Positions 42,336-55,800 of a stretch of DNA of 64,000 nucleotides are shown piece by piece. Numbering within the stretch: the first letter of the stretch is position 1; each line of letters begins with the position of its first letter. Origin of the DNA: Odontesthes bonariensis (taxonomy: Eukaryota > Chordata > Actinopteri > Atheriniformes > Atherinopsidae); assembly GCF_027942865.1 (NCBI RefSeq), contig NC_134517.1, positions 17,986,009 through 18,050,008 on the forward strand. Direction: 5' to 3'. Under the pieces are notes generated by a model that did no database searches, was not told the origin of the DNA, and worked only from the letters and a program-made list of their open reading frames with translations. A program made the position numbers and the translations under genes.

Positions 42336-45300
42336 CATGTGTGGTGTGTGAGTGCTTTCACAGTGGTTTTGTGTCTACTGATGATTTGAGAGTGGCTCAC
42401 CGCTGATGTATTATCATACAGGCTGCAGCATGAACTGCTCAGCAGATTTACACTGACAGACTAAAAGCTGCTTGTCAAGCTGATAAGACTCTGGTACGTA
42501 CTTGTGTGTGTGTGCATTTATGAGGAGTTTATTTTACGGGGAACTGTTCGGGTTTGTTCTGGTGGTCATTTAGCCCCTTTGATAGTTAAGAGTGGATACC
42601 TGAGAGCGCCAGAGTGAGTAACTTCATGTTGCTCTTTTTGGGCTCGTTTGAAGTGGGTATGTGTTGTTCTCAGGTTTGGCATCTTTCCTACCTGTCCCTG
42701 CTCACAGTTCAACCCACTGAGGGCAAGTGCTTGTTAAAGCCCGATCAAATTTTCCATGATGATTCGTGTAGGCCGACTCATGTGTTTCTGGGAAGGATTC
42801 CTCCTCATGCTGAGAGAAACTTGGGTGAAAGCCAGCAGGCACAGTCAATGAGCGACTGTGCCTCCAGAGAAAGGAAGGAAAAAACTTTACGTCAGGTGAA
42901 TCCTGGGCGATAACAAAGCGGTGCCTGATGAGCAGATCAGCAGCTAATTAATGCATAGCTACAAAACGGCTACTTCTCCAGCTGTTTTTTTCTGGGCTCT
43001 GGAAGAAGTAATAAGAGGCTGAACCTCAAGGGCCTAAATTTCAGAGGGCTGCTCATGTTATTCGTGGCAGCTTTTGAGAAATTCAGAACAATCTTTTTGA
43101 TGGAGTACATCAGTCTACAAAAGGGCCCATATACCAGATACTTCCACACATACTAGTCTGATCCATTCTTAACACAAAATATTGAATAGCTCAGTTTGAT
43201 CAGCTGCTTCTGCAAGTTACAGACAAATAGATGCGAGGAGAACCCATCATTTCCTTTGAACCTGCATCCTGAACACTTTCCGAATTAATAGTTTTCATTT
43301 AACGCGGCCGCTCACATCCTTTGGTGTCCCTTGGCTAATAAAGAACGCATGCTTGAAATGATTATGTAGTGCTCCAAATCTTTAGAATTCAAGATCTTTT
43401 TCCGAGTGTCTCAAGGTAACAGGCCTTGGTTTAAGATTACAGGTTCCCTCATGGCAGCATCTCATAACAGCAAACATCATTTCCTCATGGTAATGAGTGG
43501 ATTATTTTGTAATCACAATAGTATTTTCTCCTGTGGTCATCAGACATGAGTGCCATGCTGCTGGCATTTTTACTTCTGTAACATTTAGTGTAAACTGAAC
43601 ATGGCAAACAAGGATATTTGGATGTCTCCCATTAGGTTTTTATTTGAGAAGCTTCTGGCTGAAGCGGAGAAGTGAGATATGGTCAGCCTCTCTGCTTTTG
43701 TCTTTGCCTACTTTAAGAACATATTGTCTGCGATAACGGCAACAAACAAGATATACATTTATGCCTTAACACGGTAAATTTATCAAACCTCCCCAACAGT
43801 CACAAAAGTGATTTTGAAACCTTTGATCAAGTAAACCACTAATTTCTGAGTTCTTTACATTATCTGTGATAAACGAGGCTTTTTCCCCCTCAAAATTGCA
43901 GTTTAATTTATCTTAGCTAGATGCAAAAAGTCTGATTTATTTATTATTTTTTTTAAAGATTATAATATTATTTTTTACCAACCTTTTTTTATAACTTGAA
44001 GAAACTAATTATTCGATCAATTAACTTGTGATATCACACCATAAACTGAACGACTGTAGGCCTGGCTTCTGTCAGCTTTCCTACACACCAAACAGCGAGT
44101 GAGAAGACGACTAAAAATAGGGGGAGAAAAAAAAACTGTCTCACACTGGACTTAATGTGGTTATTGACAGTTTGTATTACAGGCCTGCAGAGAGCAGCTA
44201 ATTGCAATATCAGGCTCAGTAACTTTAAATGTATTCACTTCAGGAGGTTTGTCATGAAGGCAAGCTCCTGCTGTTCCTGCACCATTAATGCTTTGACAGA
44301 GTTTTCTCTAAGAATCCCTTTGATGTGGGAGAGACGGTGAAAAAGATGGTGCTGGCCGCTTATCTTCTCCTCATCATCTTGACAGATTCATTATATATGA
44401 ATGAAGAGGAGTGTCGGATATTGTTGTCTCGAATTTAATGAATATGAAATGCTTTCATCAACAAGCACAAACGAGATTAACTTATTTTGAATCCAACCTC
44501 GATGCTTTGCCAGCAGTTTCAGATCCAGCTAGACATCGTATCAGCAAGAGCACTAAGAGCAGCTGTTCAGAGCTCCAGGTGGAGTCATCATGGCTGTAAC
44601 AAGAAAGCCTTAGAAGAGGTCGCCCACTGCCCCGGGTGTCCTTGTAGGTCGCCATCCCTGTGGGGTTGTTTGTTTGTCCGAAGGAATAAGAAATACGCTG
44701 GAGTAAATGCCAGGAGAGATCAGTACAAGAAAAAGCTCTTTGTTCTCTGAGGCCGAACATTTGAACTGCAGTTCTTAATGTTATTGGATTATGACGTTCA
44801 TTCTCGGTTTGTTAGGTTGCTAAAACGCAAATGTGTGTGCGGACAAAGTGTCTGAAAAGTGACTTTTTTTCTTCATTTTCGACAGAATCATAAAAAGTGT
44901 ATTATTCCCGGAGACTTTTCTGGGAGTTTGGTGCCCTTACCTTACTAATTGGCAGAGATGTATTTGTTGTCTCATTTTATGGACTAATGTTTTGAGCCTG
45001 TGTTACATGGTAAAATTATCATGCTTATATATCTGATCTAATGCTCCTGCTTTGGGCTTTTTCCACACATTTGCATTTTGATAGATAACTTATCACTGGG
45101 TGATCTATATAATGTGTCAACATGGATTGAATATTTTACATAATTCATATCCTTCTACCACTACACAAGGTTGTTTTTTGCTCCTAAAAGGGGCCCTACT
45201 GTATTTGGCTTTGCCATTGTCATTGTAGATTTAGTTTGTTGTACTTCTTTAGTGTTTACCCATAAATATGGAGCCACAGTGTGGTTCTATTTATTTACTT

Positions 45301-48300
45301 ATTTAGTTTGCCTCATTTAAAAATGTGTGTCTAAGTGTGACTAAGGGCTTAGTGGTGATTATGTCTAGTGTGCCAATAAGAATTAGATTATAGGTCAGTA
45401 TGAGTTGGCAGGGCCACAGAGGGCGAACGTTAATGCCGATCGTGGTCGACGCAGATGAAATCATAGAAACATCGAACTTTTCGGGTCACATATGGCCTCC
45501 AGGAACAGTGCTGGGCTATGTGATGACTTTAGCATAAAGTGGCCAAACTGCATGAACCGAGTATCTGCATTCATCACGTGACGCACGCAGGTCCGAAAAG
45601 GATTTTTTTTCCCACTTTGAAACTTTGGAAAAGGATGCATTAATCTTGGAAATATGTTTTATTTGCCATACAGTGTTAACTACGGCTCAGCTCATATTTA
45701 GATACTTGTGATGCAGTAATCAGTTCTTGACAGATCCGTGCGTACACTAACCAACCAGTTTCAAGTGAGTGGGCGCCATAGTAGTTTCTTCTTATTCAAA
45801 CATCTGTTCTTATTACTCCTGAACAAACAAAAAAAAAATATCAACTCTTAACTGATGAGGCACTTACCATATTAAGTTTTGTTGGCAGATTTAGCAATTA
45901 GCACTTACAGAGGTGATAAATATGCCATGTTTCCTGAGGCAACAGCCATAAAAAATATTTACTTTGCAGTCCTTGCATTGTAATTACCAATTAAAGAACA
46001 CAACGCTCGCAAAGAGGAAACAAATCACAGGGTGTATATCTGCTACATAGCAACCGTGAATAATAATTTTAGAAATGAGATATTATGCCATTTTATCAGA
46101 TCGCGGTGTAAATCACTGCATCCAGCCGTCCTGCCACTGCATACTGTTTCCCCGAAGTTGCTGCATGTTCTTGCAGAGCTGCCTATATTTCGGAGGCATC
46201 TGTGGCTCCCACTACCGTCCACTTTAAAGCGTGCATGCACACACACTCACGCACACACAAAGGCACACCTGTAATTAGATTTCCATACCCTCCTCCCTCG
46301 CACCATTAAGAACCAGACTCTAAAGTTTCCCCATTACACAGCTAAATCAGACTCGCTCAGTATGTGGGTTTGCTCTGTGCAGTCCATGATGTGCGATCCA
46401 ACTGCTGAAACCTCAAACCTCATTGTGTGTTGTGGGTGTGTGTGTGTGTGCGGTGACTTACAGCATGTTGTTCCAGAAATGGTTTCATTAAATTGGCAGA
46501 AAAGCCATGATAAGGAATGTGGGACAAAATGGGAGATTTTCTTGCAGTATCAGGCTCATTGACCGGAACATGAGGATTATGTATTTAGTTAGTTGGAGGG
46601 TTAAACACTCCTCCCTTCTGGATCCTGAACAGAGGATGTATTCACACTAAGGTTCATAACAACCTCGGGCCAAGATTGAACACCCCTCCCCTCCTAATTC
46701 AACCCCTTCCTTACCCATTTCGACTTATGTTATTGCCTCTAGCCTGCTCTACCCACCTGCCCAATCCCTTCATTCTTTACCTCGAAATCTTCTTTGCTCA
46801 TCACACTACTTCACACATTTGTCCTGTGTCCTCGAGCAGTCTCACCACCAGAAATATTAAGCTCTCTTATCATTTGCCCTGCTTGAGTAATTGTGTTCGC
46901 AGTTAAAGTCGACTCAAAATGGATCTATGGTAGGTATGACTGTGGGAGATGTCTTGGAGGGGACAGTTTGAAAATAATTGCACACCTTCAATTTTCATCA
47001 GACACAACAGGGGACTGCAGAATAAACCTTTGTAAAGAAAAAGAAAAAAAAGATAGTCATTTTCCCAACCAGCTGGAAAAAGAGAATCTTTTGAGATTTA
47101 CTCTCAATGCATGTCTTTTGTCCAGAAGATCCAGATCAGCCCCCTGGAATCTGATTAAGATGGAAAGTTGAGCAATATTTTCAAGCTTATTTTTTGCTGT
47201 TTCACAGCAACAAAAGCCCCAAACGTCAGCCAGGAACAATGCTTTCAAACATTTCCCAACAACTTGGTCTTGGATCAATCTTTTCCTTGTACTGGTTGTT
47301 TTTTTTTTCTTGTTTTCTTTCACCCTCAGGGTCAGGACATTACACCCACGGAGACGACGAGGACTGGTATTCTCGTAGATATAAAGGTGACTACTCTTGG
47401 TTTGCCACAGCCAGTGCCAAAAACACACATGCAGAAATGTGAACAATCAAGTAGCCACACTGGAATAGTTTTTTTCCCCCAACCAATCGAGTAGATTTGT
47501 TGCCCAAATATTGCAAAGTAATTTTCTTATTGAAACTTAACCAAACAAGAGTGAAAACAAACATAGAAAATGCCTACTTAAGCCTATGCGCAACTGAGAA
47601 TTAAAGTAAAAAATACCCTGGTTGAAAGACTTGCGGAGCTAAACATTCAGATTCTCTTTGATTGGTTCATTCATAAACAGTAGTGATTTTACAGCACAAT
47701 CTAATATAGAACAGCTAGCTTTCACTTACACTTCACTCACAAATTTATTGGACTAGAAGTTTGAAAGAGTAACAAATAAATCTGAGTTAAAATGCAATAA
47801 ATGCAAGTTTTTATTGCCTGAAATTCAAACGCGTACTTCTCCTTGTAGCGCGGTGCTAGGTGCTACATTTGCTAGCTATATTAGCTAATAGTGAAGTGCG
47901 CTGTCAGCAGCCTCAAATTACGTGAGTGGATTAATTTATGTGCAAATAAAATGCATTATCGAAATTGTTTTGTTCTTTTACCGAAGTAAAAATATATTTT
48001 TATGTACTCAGATTTTATCCCCCCACATTTTATTCCAACATATTTAACTGCTGCAAATGTGCTAGCAAAGGCTGACAAGTTAACAGTCAAATGTAAGATG
48101 GTTTTCTCATATTACAATGGAACAGATTAATTAGTTTGATAATTCTCAAGATAAGTTTTGTATAGAAAATGAAAAAATTGTTTTTACATACCCAAAATAT
48201 TTTAATTTTTTTTTTTTTCTTTAGGATAGTTCAAACAAAGCTGTGGTAGAACATTCAAATATGAACCTTGTTGCCTCAAATTCTATACATTCTATTATGT

Positions 48301-51300
48301 TTTGTATGACTCAGAAATATTTTAAAGTGAATAGTAAATAGTATTTTTAAAGGCATAATTCAACTTAGCTCTGCCAACTTTGAAAACTGACACAGATATG
48401 TCAAAGTAGCTTCCAACTTTATATTTGGGGTCAGTTAACATGGAACATCGTCATTCAGGCCAAACTAAACTCTTCCTTCATGTAAAAGCTTAAATATGAT
48501 ATTATTTTCTTTCACTCAGCGGCTGTGGAAACTGCCAACACACACATATACTCTGCAAGAGGGAGCAAGGGAGGCTGGTTGTGTAATGAATACTCATCTT
48601 TATTCCAACTGGACATTAGCCTAAGCTGGTGTGTATTATCTTTTCCAAGTGTGTGGATATGTGTGTGTTGGGCCACAGTACTCAGTGTTTGTCATGAGCC
48701 AGCAGGAAATAAACTGCAGATTTTGATTTCCCTGTATTGAATAAGAACCTTGCGGCCCCACAAACTTGGCTTCAGACAAGGAATTTTTACACAAGTTGTA
48801 GAGATAGACAAGTACCCGTCAGACTATTGGACAAGTTGAAAGGAGATGCAATCTAGTAGGACTTAAAGGAATAGTTTAACATTTGTGGACGCATGGATAT
48901 TGTCTTGCTGAGAGTTAGATGAGAAGACTGAACATTGTCATGTCATTGAAAATTATGAAACTGCTGCCAGCTGCAGTGACTAACTTTGCATAAATGATGG
49001 ATATAGGGAAACAGCTGAACCTAAGCCAATGTTAAAAATCAACCCCTGGCTCCGGTCTGTAAAGACAACCTAATGACAACTCTCCATTTACTGCTTTTTC
49101 CTGTTTTCATGCTATGCTAAGCTCTTTGGCAATAACATCCTACTTAAACATATGATATTAGTTTTCTCTTCTGACTCTCAACAAGAAAGTGAATAAGAGC
49201 ATTTTCCAAAATGTTAAACTACTCCCTTGATAAACATTTTGTTATTAGGGACAAAAGCTTTTTTTTGTTTTTTTTGGTGGTCAGCCTTAAAATTGTAGCA
49301 TCATTTCTGAGTAAATTGTCAGATGGAAATGGATCCAGAGGAAAATAATCGGAGCTATTACCTAAATCAGAGATTTTACCTAAATTAGCAGCGCAACAGA
49401 CTAGTTTTTTTTTTTTTTTTTTTTTCTTCAGTGATTTCACTGTGGCACAGACATTGGAAGTTAAGTGGTCACACACATAATTGCCTATCTTCTCCTCCTG
49501 TGAAGCTATCTTCTTTTCCTCTCAAGCACACCTATGGATTATGCAAAGTCACAGAAAAGGTAATGAGAAATCCACCGTATCTGCCTGTACTCAAGGTGAT
49601 GGGTGGGTTTTACATTTTCATTCTAATAAAGCAAGTCCTCCAAAGCTTTTATATTCTTCAGGTAAGTGCTTATTATTGAGTCTCTCCCACTCCACAGCCA
49701 AGACGTGTAACTGCATCGATGCTGCAGATAAAAGCTCAGTGCCATTTCCATCCTATTCCCCCTGCTTTTAGGAACCCCGTGGTGTGCGCCCATTAAGGTG
49801 AAACATGGTGACGTGAGCTGTCGCACACCCAGAGGGGAGACCTACAGGAATGTCATGGGGACACGTTGTAAAATCCGCTGTAAGCAGGGATACGAAGTCC
49901 AGAGCACAGAGGTGGTGTGTATGGCAAGCAAACACTGGTCCTCTAACTACGCTTGCAGAGGTGAGAACTAATTTCTACCTGGAAACATGGTCACACACAT
50001 GTTGATTGTAATTAAAATGTGACATTGTCGATCGGTCTGTAAACTACTTTATTGAAGCCCAGAGTTCTGCATCTGGATGTCACCACCTGAGTCTTTTGCA
50101 AGTTGGAAGTGACCATTTTTGAACAAGAAGGTAGAGCTGGAGAGAGGTGGCCGAAAGTTTGTTGGACAAAAAAAAAAAAAACGTATCTGTGAGAGTTACT
50201 GTCAATTAAGTTATTGGATTATCATGAAAAAGACCACCAGCACTCAAGAACTCAAGAAATTAACCTAGCTAATGACACCCTATTGCATGAAAGAAGTTGA
50301 GGCATTTGAAATGGGAGTCTGGCACGTGTGCACCGGCTTTATGCAGTACAGCAGATGACTGTGTCAAATGTTTATATAGGCTATGCATGTTAAAGACGAA
50401 CTATAATGGCGTGGTGTGGGAACATCCTCAGGATTCAGATGTTACATTTTCAATTGTTTAATTCAGCAGTGTAGCCGATACATTCATGGACTGAATCTAC
50501 CAGCTTTTGTAAGTGTGATGTGTGAACTGACAGGGTGGGCAACTGCTAGTTTTTGACCGTTGCTCACAAAATGAAACCTTTTCTCATGTTCTCATGCCAC
50601 AAGTTAATGTTTTGATGAAGAGAAGCAAATTTCTGACTTATAATGCTACAGTGAGACGAGAGGAGACTGACACAAGGAGTCACAGCGGATTGCAACATCC
50701 TCCCTGTTACATTTTACAGGCTCTGTGTCAGGGTTATGCATTTAATTAGTCTTTGATTGAAGGTAATGTAATTTCAGAATATCAGCTTTTAATGTTATAA
50801 TAATTCATTCCTGCATACCATTACAACTACACCTGGGGGCGGTGCTATTTGGTACAGCTAGAACCTGTAAATGTATATTGAATATACAAATGGTGTTGGA
50901 ATTAGGCGGACGTGGTAAAGCCATTCATCTAAATCATTGGTATGTTTTAGGGATGTTGTTGTAAGTACTAAGAGTAGCATCCCCCAGGATCAGCATTGTT
51001 TAAAAAGGGTTTAATTATCAATAATCATTATGAAATGATCATATTGTAAGCTGTTGAAAGTTTATTTTAATTATGAATTGGTTTTCCTTGTATCACCTAA
51101 TAGACTCTTAACCTGTAATCATTTCAGCCTCGTGTGACCCAAGCTTTAATTTGATTCACTTTCAATTTCTCCCGGCCATTTTGCATTAGTAGGACCTGAT
51201 CATATAAAACGTAAGCATTGTGACAGAAAGTATTTGAGAGAAAAAATTGTCCTCATGTGAGAGTGGTTCATTCATTTAAAAGACCCCGAGGTTAAACGAC

Positions 51301-52787
51301 TTAAATGAGGCGTCTTAAGCCACTCTCAAATGAGAAACTCAGGAAAAACTCAACCCTGGTAATATGGTTTGAGCCCCATATATCTGAAAATGTGACATTC
51401 AGTTTGCCATTCAGATTTGCAGGGAAAACTTACATCATTCTGATTCTAGGTTATCTAGCTTCTTTTTCTCATTGTTTAAGCCTCGCTTCAACTTCAGATA
51501 ATGCTTTAAGCGCTGCATCTCAGGAGTGGGAAGTTGAAGCACTTTTGCTTATTGCTTTGCTATTTGCATTGAATCTCATCATTAGTTACAGTTCGTGGTT
51601 CACCTATTATAAGAAATACATCATGTAATTTTTTTTTTTTTGCCCATTGAAGTAAATCTGACTTTTAATTGTCGTTCTTTAATTTATTTGGAAATTACTG
51701 GTGATTGTTGGAAATTCTGATTTCCCTTTTTTTACCATTAAACGCTACATTAGTACAGCGCCAGTAAAAGCCATTTCAAATATAAAAATCGATGAAATAT
51801 CGCCGATATAAGCAACAGCTCTTTATGTTAAATGTAAGGCCTTTTTTTTCTTTGCCTGTTAAGACGCAGAATTTTTTTTTCTGTCTGAATAATCAGACTT
51901 GAAGCTCGAGTAGAGAGCCAGCCGGTATAGAGATTCGCAAAGGCAAAATAATTGTCTACCAAAGAGCGTTAGACCAGTTGTATGCACAAAAAGCAGCAGA
52001 GGTGTTAAGAATGAAAAGCAGCTTGAGAAGAGTTCAAACTTTGCTTTCTCTCTTACCTCCACACCCCTGGCCTGTCACTGAGTAAAAGGGTATTGTCAGA
52101 AAATTGATATCGGAAAGGTTACAGATGATGTCGGATTGCTAAAAGGTCCAGGGATTCAAATGCCAGCTAACAATCATCTTTTCATTCCCTGTAGTATGAC
52201 TGAGGATGCTGATTTACTCTTACTCCAGCATAGAGTGAGAGTCAGCTTAGAGAGTTAAGGCAACTGTGTGATATAAAAAAACTGTGTGATATAAAAAAAC
52301 CAACCCGAAAAACCAACAGCATTGCATATTTTTTAAGCGTATTTGCCAGCCTGAATGTATGGTGTGCATCTGAATTGTTGAAACTGTCAAGAGAAAGCTA
52401 ACATTTGCTGACTCTGAGCTGTCTCTGCTAATAGAGATCCGCTGTCAAAAGCCTGAAATGCCCATTAACGGAGGTCACAAGTGTTCGGATGGTTCCTACT
52501 TCAACTCTCGCTGTGAGTTCTTCTGCTCCCCTGGATTCACTCTGAAGGGCCAGAAGACGGCAACCTGCCAGCACAGCAAGGTGTGGAGTGCCACAGCCCC
52601 CACATGTGTTGGTAAGACTGTGTGTTGTTGTTGTTGTTGTTGTTGTCTCCCACAGGAGGACTGGAGCCCAGAGACCACTGAACTCACATGTTATTATTAC
52701 TTGCTTAAGGCACAATGCCAGCCCCAACAGTTTAATCCAAATCTGTGAGAAAGCTTCTTTTTTTTTGCACTGAAAACATTTTGGGAT

Positions 52788-52826
<39 letters not shown>

Positions 52827-55800
52827 TATATATATTTTTAAAAGCAGGCCTGGAGACGTGTACATGCATCATTTACAGAAACAAAAATGAGCAGACTGGT
52901 GCTTCTCTGCTCACTGGAAAATTAGACCATTTGCAGCATTTAGCCACAGCCTCAGCTCTAAATCTGTGAGCTAAACAACCTGCATTTTAGTGATAGTATA
53001 TAAAAAAAAAATAGTCTTGTAACCAGAGGACTGTGCCAGTGTTTTGTTTTTTTGTAGTTGTTTTTTTCTTTTAATGCGTGCACGGACTGCACTGAGCCAG
53101 CACATCTTTAGAAGTGCTGTTTGAGGAAAGGCATTGAGTGTGCTACGTTGCTGTCTGCTGAAGACACACTGATGACTGATGATGACTCATCCTTGTTTCC
53201 CCTGAGTACCGATTCATCTTAACCTTTTTTTTTTGCTACCTTAAAAGCTTGTTTTGACTCGTTTCTGATGCTCCCAGCTTGTCTCTGGGTGTGCCTGATT
53301 GTATGTACAATAGTTGTCCAGGTGGTTTTGGCCAGTTTTCCACCAATTAGATGGTACTATGTAGCCATCAAATAGACATTTAGGTCCTTTGACAAGATTA
53401 TTGTCTCAAAGAGTCTCTCAAATCAGCTCATGAAAGCATTTTCAACCATCACGTGTTGCTTAATTAGCTTACTGGCCATATGTAATTTATCAATTTGAAT
53501 CAATGAACCAGCAAGCTGCCACTATTATCAGGGTAAGCTGTAGTTGCTCTGTGGAGTAACAGAAAGCATGACTGACATCATTTGAGCTAGATATTCTTTG
53601 CCCTCTCAGAGAGTAGTTGACTGTTTTCATTTTTAAATCCAGGTTAAAAATATTTATTTTCTCATGTGTTTATGCATGAAATCTGCACGATATCTTTTAT
53701 TTTATTTGTTTCTCTTTATATTATTTTATGTATTTTTTATGTTTCTTCCACTCCCTGCTGCAATGCTTTTATTTTATGTGAAGCACTTTGAATTGTTTTG
53801 TACATGAAATGTGCTATACAAATAAATTTGATTTGATTTGATTTTCTTTTCTGTCTGTAGATATCGATTCCCCCAAAATCAAGTGTCCCAATGTGAAGGA
53901 TAAGTGGGCTGAACCAGGGAAGCTGACCGCGAGGGTGACGTGGGACACACCGGAGGGTGTCGACACTGCTGATGGCATCCTTACAGAGTCAGTCTCGGCG
54001 TTCTCTCCTAAGATTTCATCGCATTTTGCTTCAGTGCTCTCAGACCGCTGAAGCCCTCTGCGAAAAGGGAGATCCCAGAAACAAAAGACTCAATCTGAGC
54101 ATGTGTCTTTGCAGTGTTATCCTGAAAGGAAAACCTTCAAAGTCCGACTTCCCAGAGGGGCTCCATAAGATGTCGTACACTGTATTTGACCGGGCCGGCA
54201 ACAAAGGCTCTTGCCGTTTCACTGTCCGAGTGCGAGGTGAGCCTTCAAAAGCAGAGTCAGAGATTTGCATCTTCTGAGTGTAGCAGGATTTTTGGTAGGA
54301 CTTTGTATCAGTCAGTGCACGGCACATCAGAGGTGTGACACTTTGACATGTTCCACCACACCATAACCTAGATGACTGTAATGATTCACTTCCTAGTCGT
54401 GCCCGGGTCCCCCAGAGGTCCCATATCTGTGATACAAAGGGTCAGAGTTTATGTATCTGCATAAACTCTATATTTTACTGATAGATGGCACCAAATTTGA
54501 CTTTTTTTTCCCCAGTGAAGCTTGTTATGAAATGATGTGGAAATCACAAGCCTCTGAAATACAGCAACGGTATGTTTTTTGGGGCTCGTAACAGTGGAAA
54601 ATGATTCTCTTGTAAGAGGTTTGAGGTGAATGTTTTAAACAGAAGGCGACTTTTCCCTTTTTCCATAAATGATTCCCAGGCTACAGTCAAAGTAGCATAA
54701 CTTTACTGGTCCAGTTGTGGCCATTCGGGTGTGAGTAAGCTCTATTTATGTCTCGTGGGGTTATTTTTTACGTCTTTGTAGTGTTTAGCTCTATTGCCGT
54801 TTTGCAGGTAGTTGTGAAAATGTAACAAACACAAGTGATAAAATTGTAGTGACCCCATAATCTAAAATCTACCATAAAAAACCCACCATAAAAACATCAG
54901 AACTGAATGAACGAGAAATAAAGATAAAAGTTGTTCGATCATGTCTATCCTAATGTAAGTAAAGACCCCCAAACTGAGTCTCATTCAAATGTTTTTTTTT
55001 AGTCCTGATGGGCGTACATATTTTCTTTTACAGTTTCTTAGAGAAAAATGCAGGAATGTGCTGAAAGAGCAGTTCATTTGTATTTTTGTGCAGAAGTGCT
55101 GACCCTCGTGTTGTGTGTCTCACGTGTGTCTCTTTGTACGCAGTGCGCCGCTGCAGCCCGCTGTTCCCCCCGGACAACGGTTACATGAAATGCGGCGGTG
55201 ACGCCGACAACTACGGCGCCACCTGCGAGTTCACCTGTCAAGGCGGCTACGAGCTGGCAGGCAGCGCTGCCAGAGTGTGTCAGTTTGGACTCACCTGGTC
55301 TGGTTCAGATACAACCTGCGCACGTATGTACTGGCACGCAGATGGACAAACAGTCACATGCCACACTGTCACTAACAGGCTTCTTCTTTTTTTTTTTTTT
55401 TTTTAACACTCCCTTCAGTTTTTTTCTTACTAACAAAAACTGAACTCGTCCTAGAACTTTTTAATTAAACACTGTGTCCAGAAGACAGAGAATGTGGCAA
55501 AGCTACAGATTTTTTTTTTAAGTAAGAAACTATTAAATATTGATGCTAAACTATTGCTGCTGTGATATTGGTCCTTAAAAAGGATTTGCATGGCTGGGTT
55601 TTGTGCTTTTCAAATATTTTCACCCAGTCTGAATTGGGACCTCTGAGTGTTCAGGGACAAAATTGCTAAGAGTTACTAACATAAAACCAACATAAAAGAA
55701 TCAAAAGCTAGAAAAATCATCAAAAAACAATGAAGACGGAGTAGAAAATAAGATTCACGATGGCAATATTTTGTCACATTCCTGTTGTTTCATGTGGCTA

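Noticed and set aside
53957..54277. Open frame spanning the 127-base srpx intron 5
   Set aside because: It starts in a different frame and only joins srpx in exon 6. The spliced product matches SRPX precisely.
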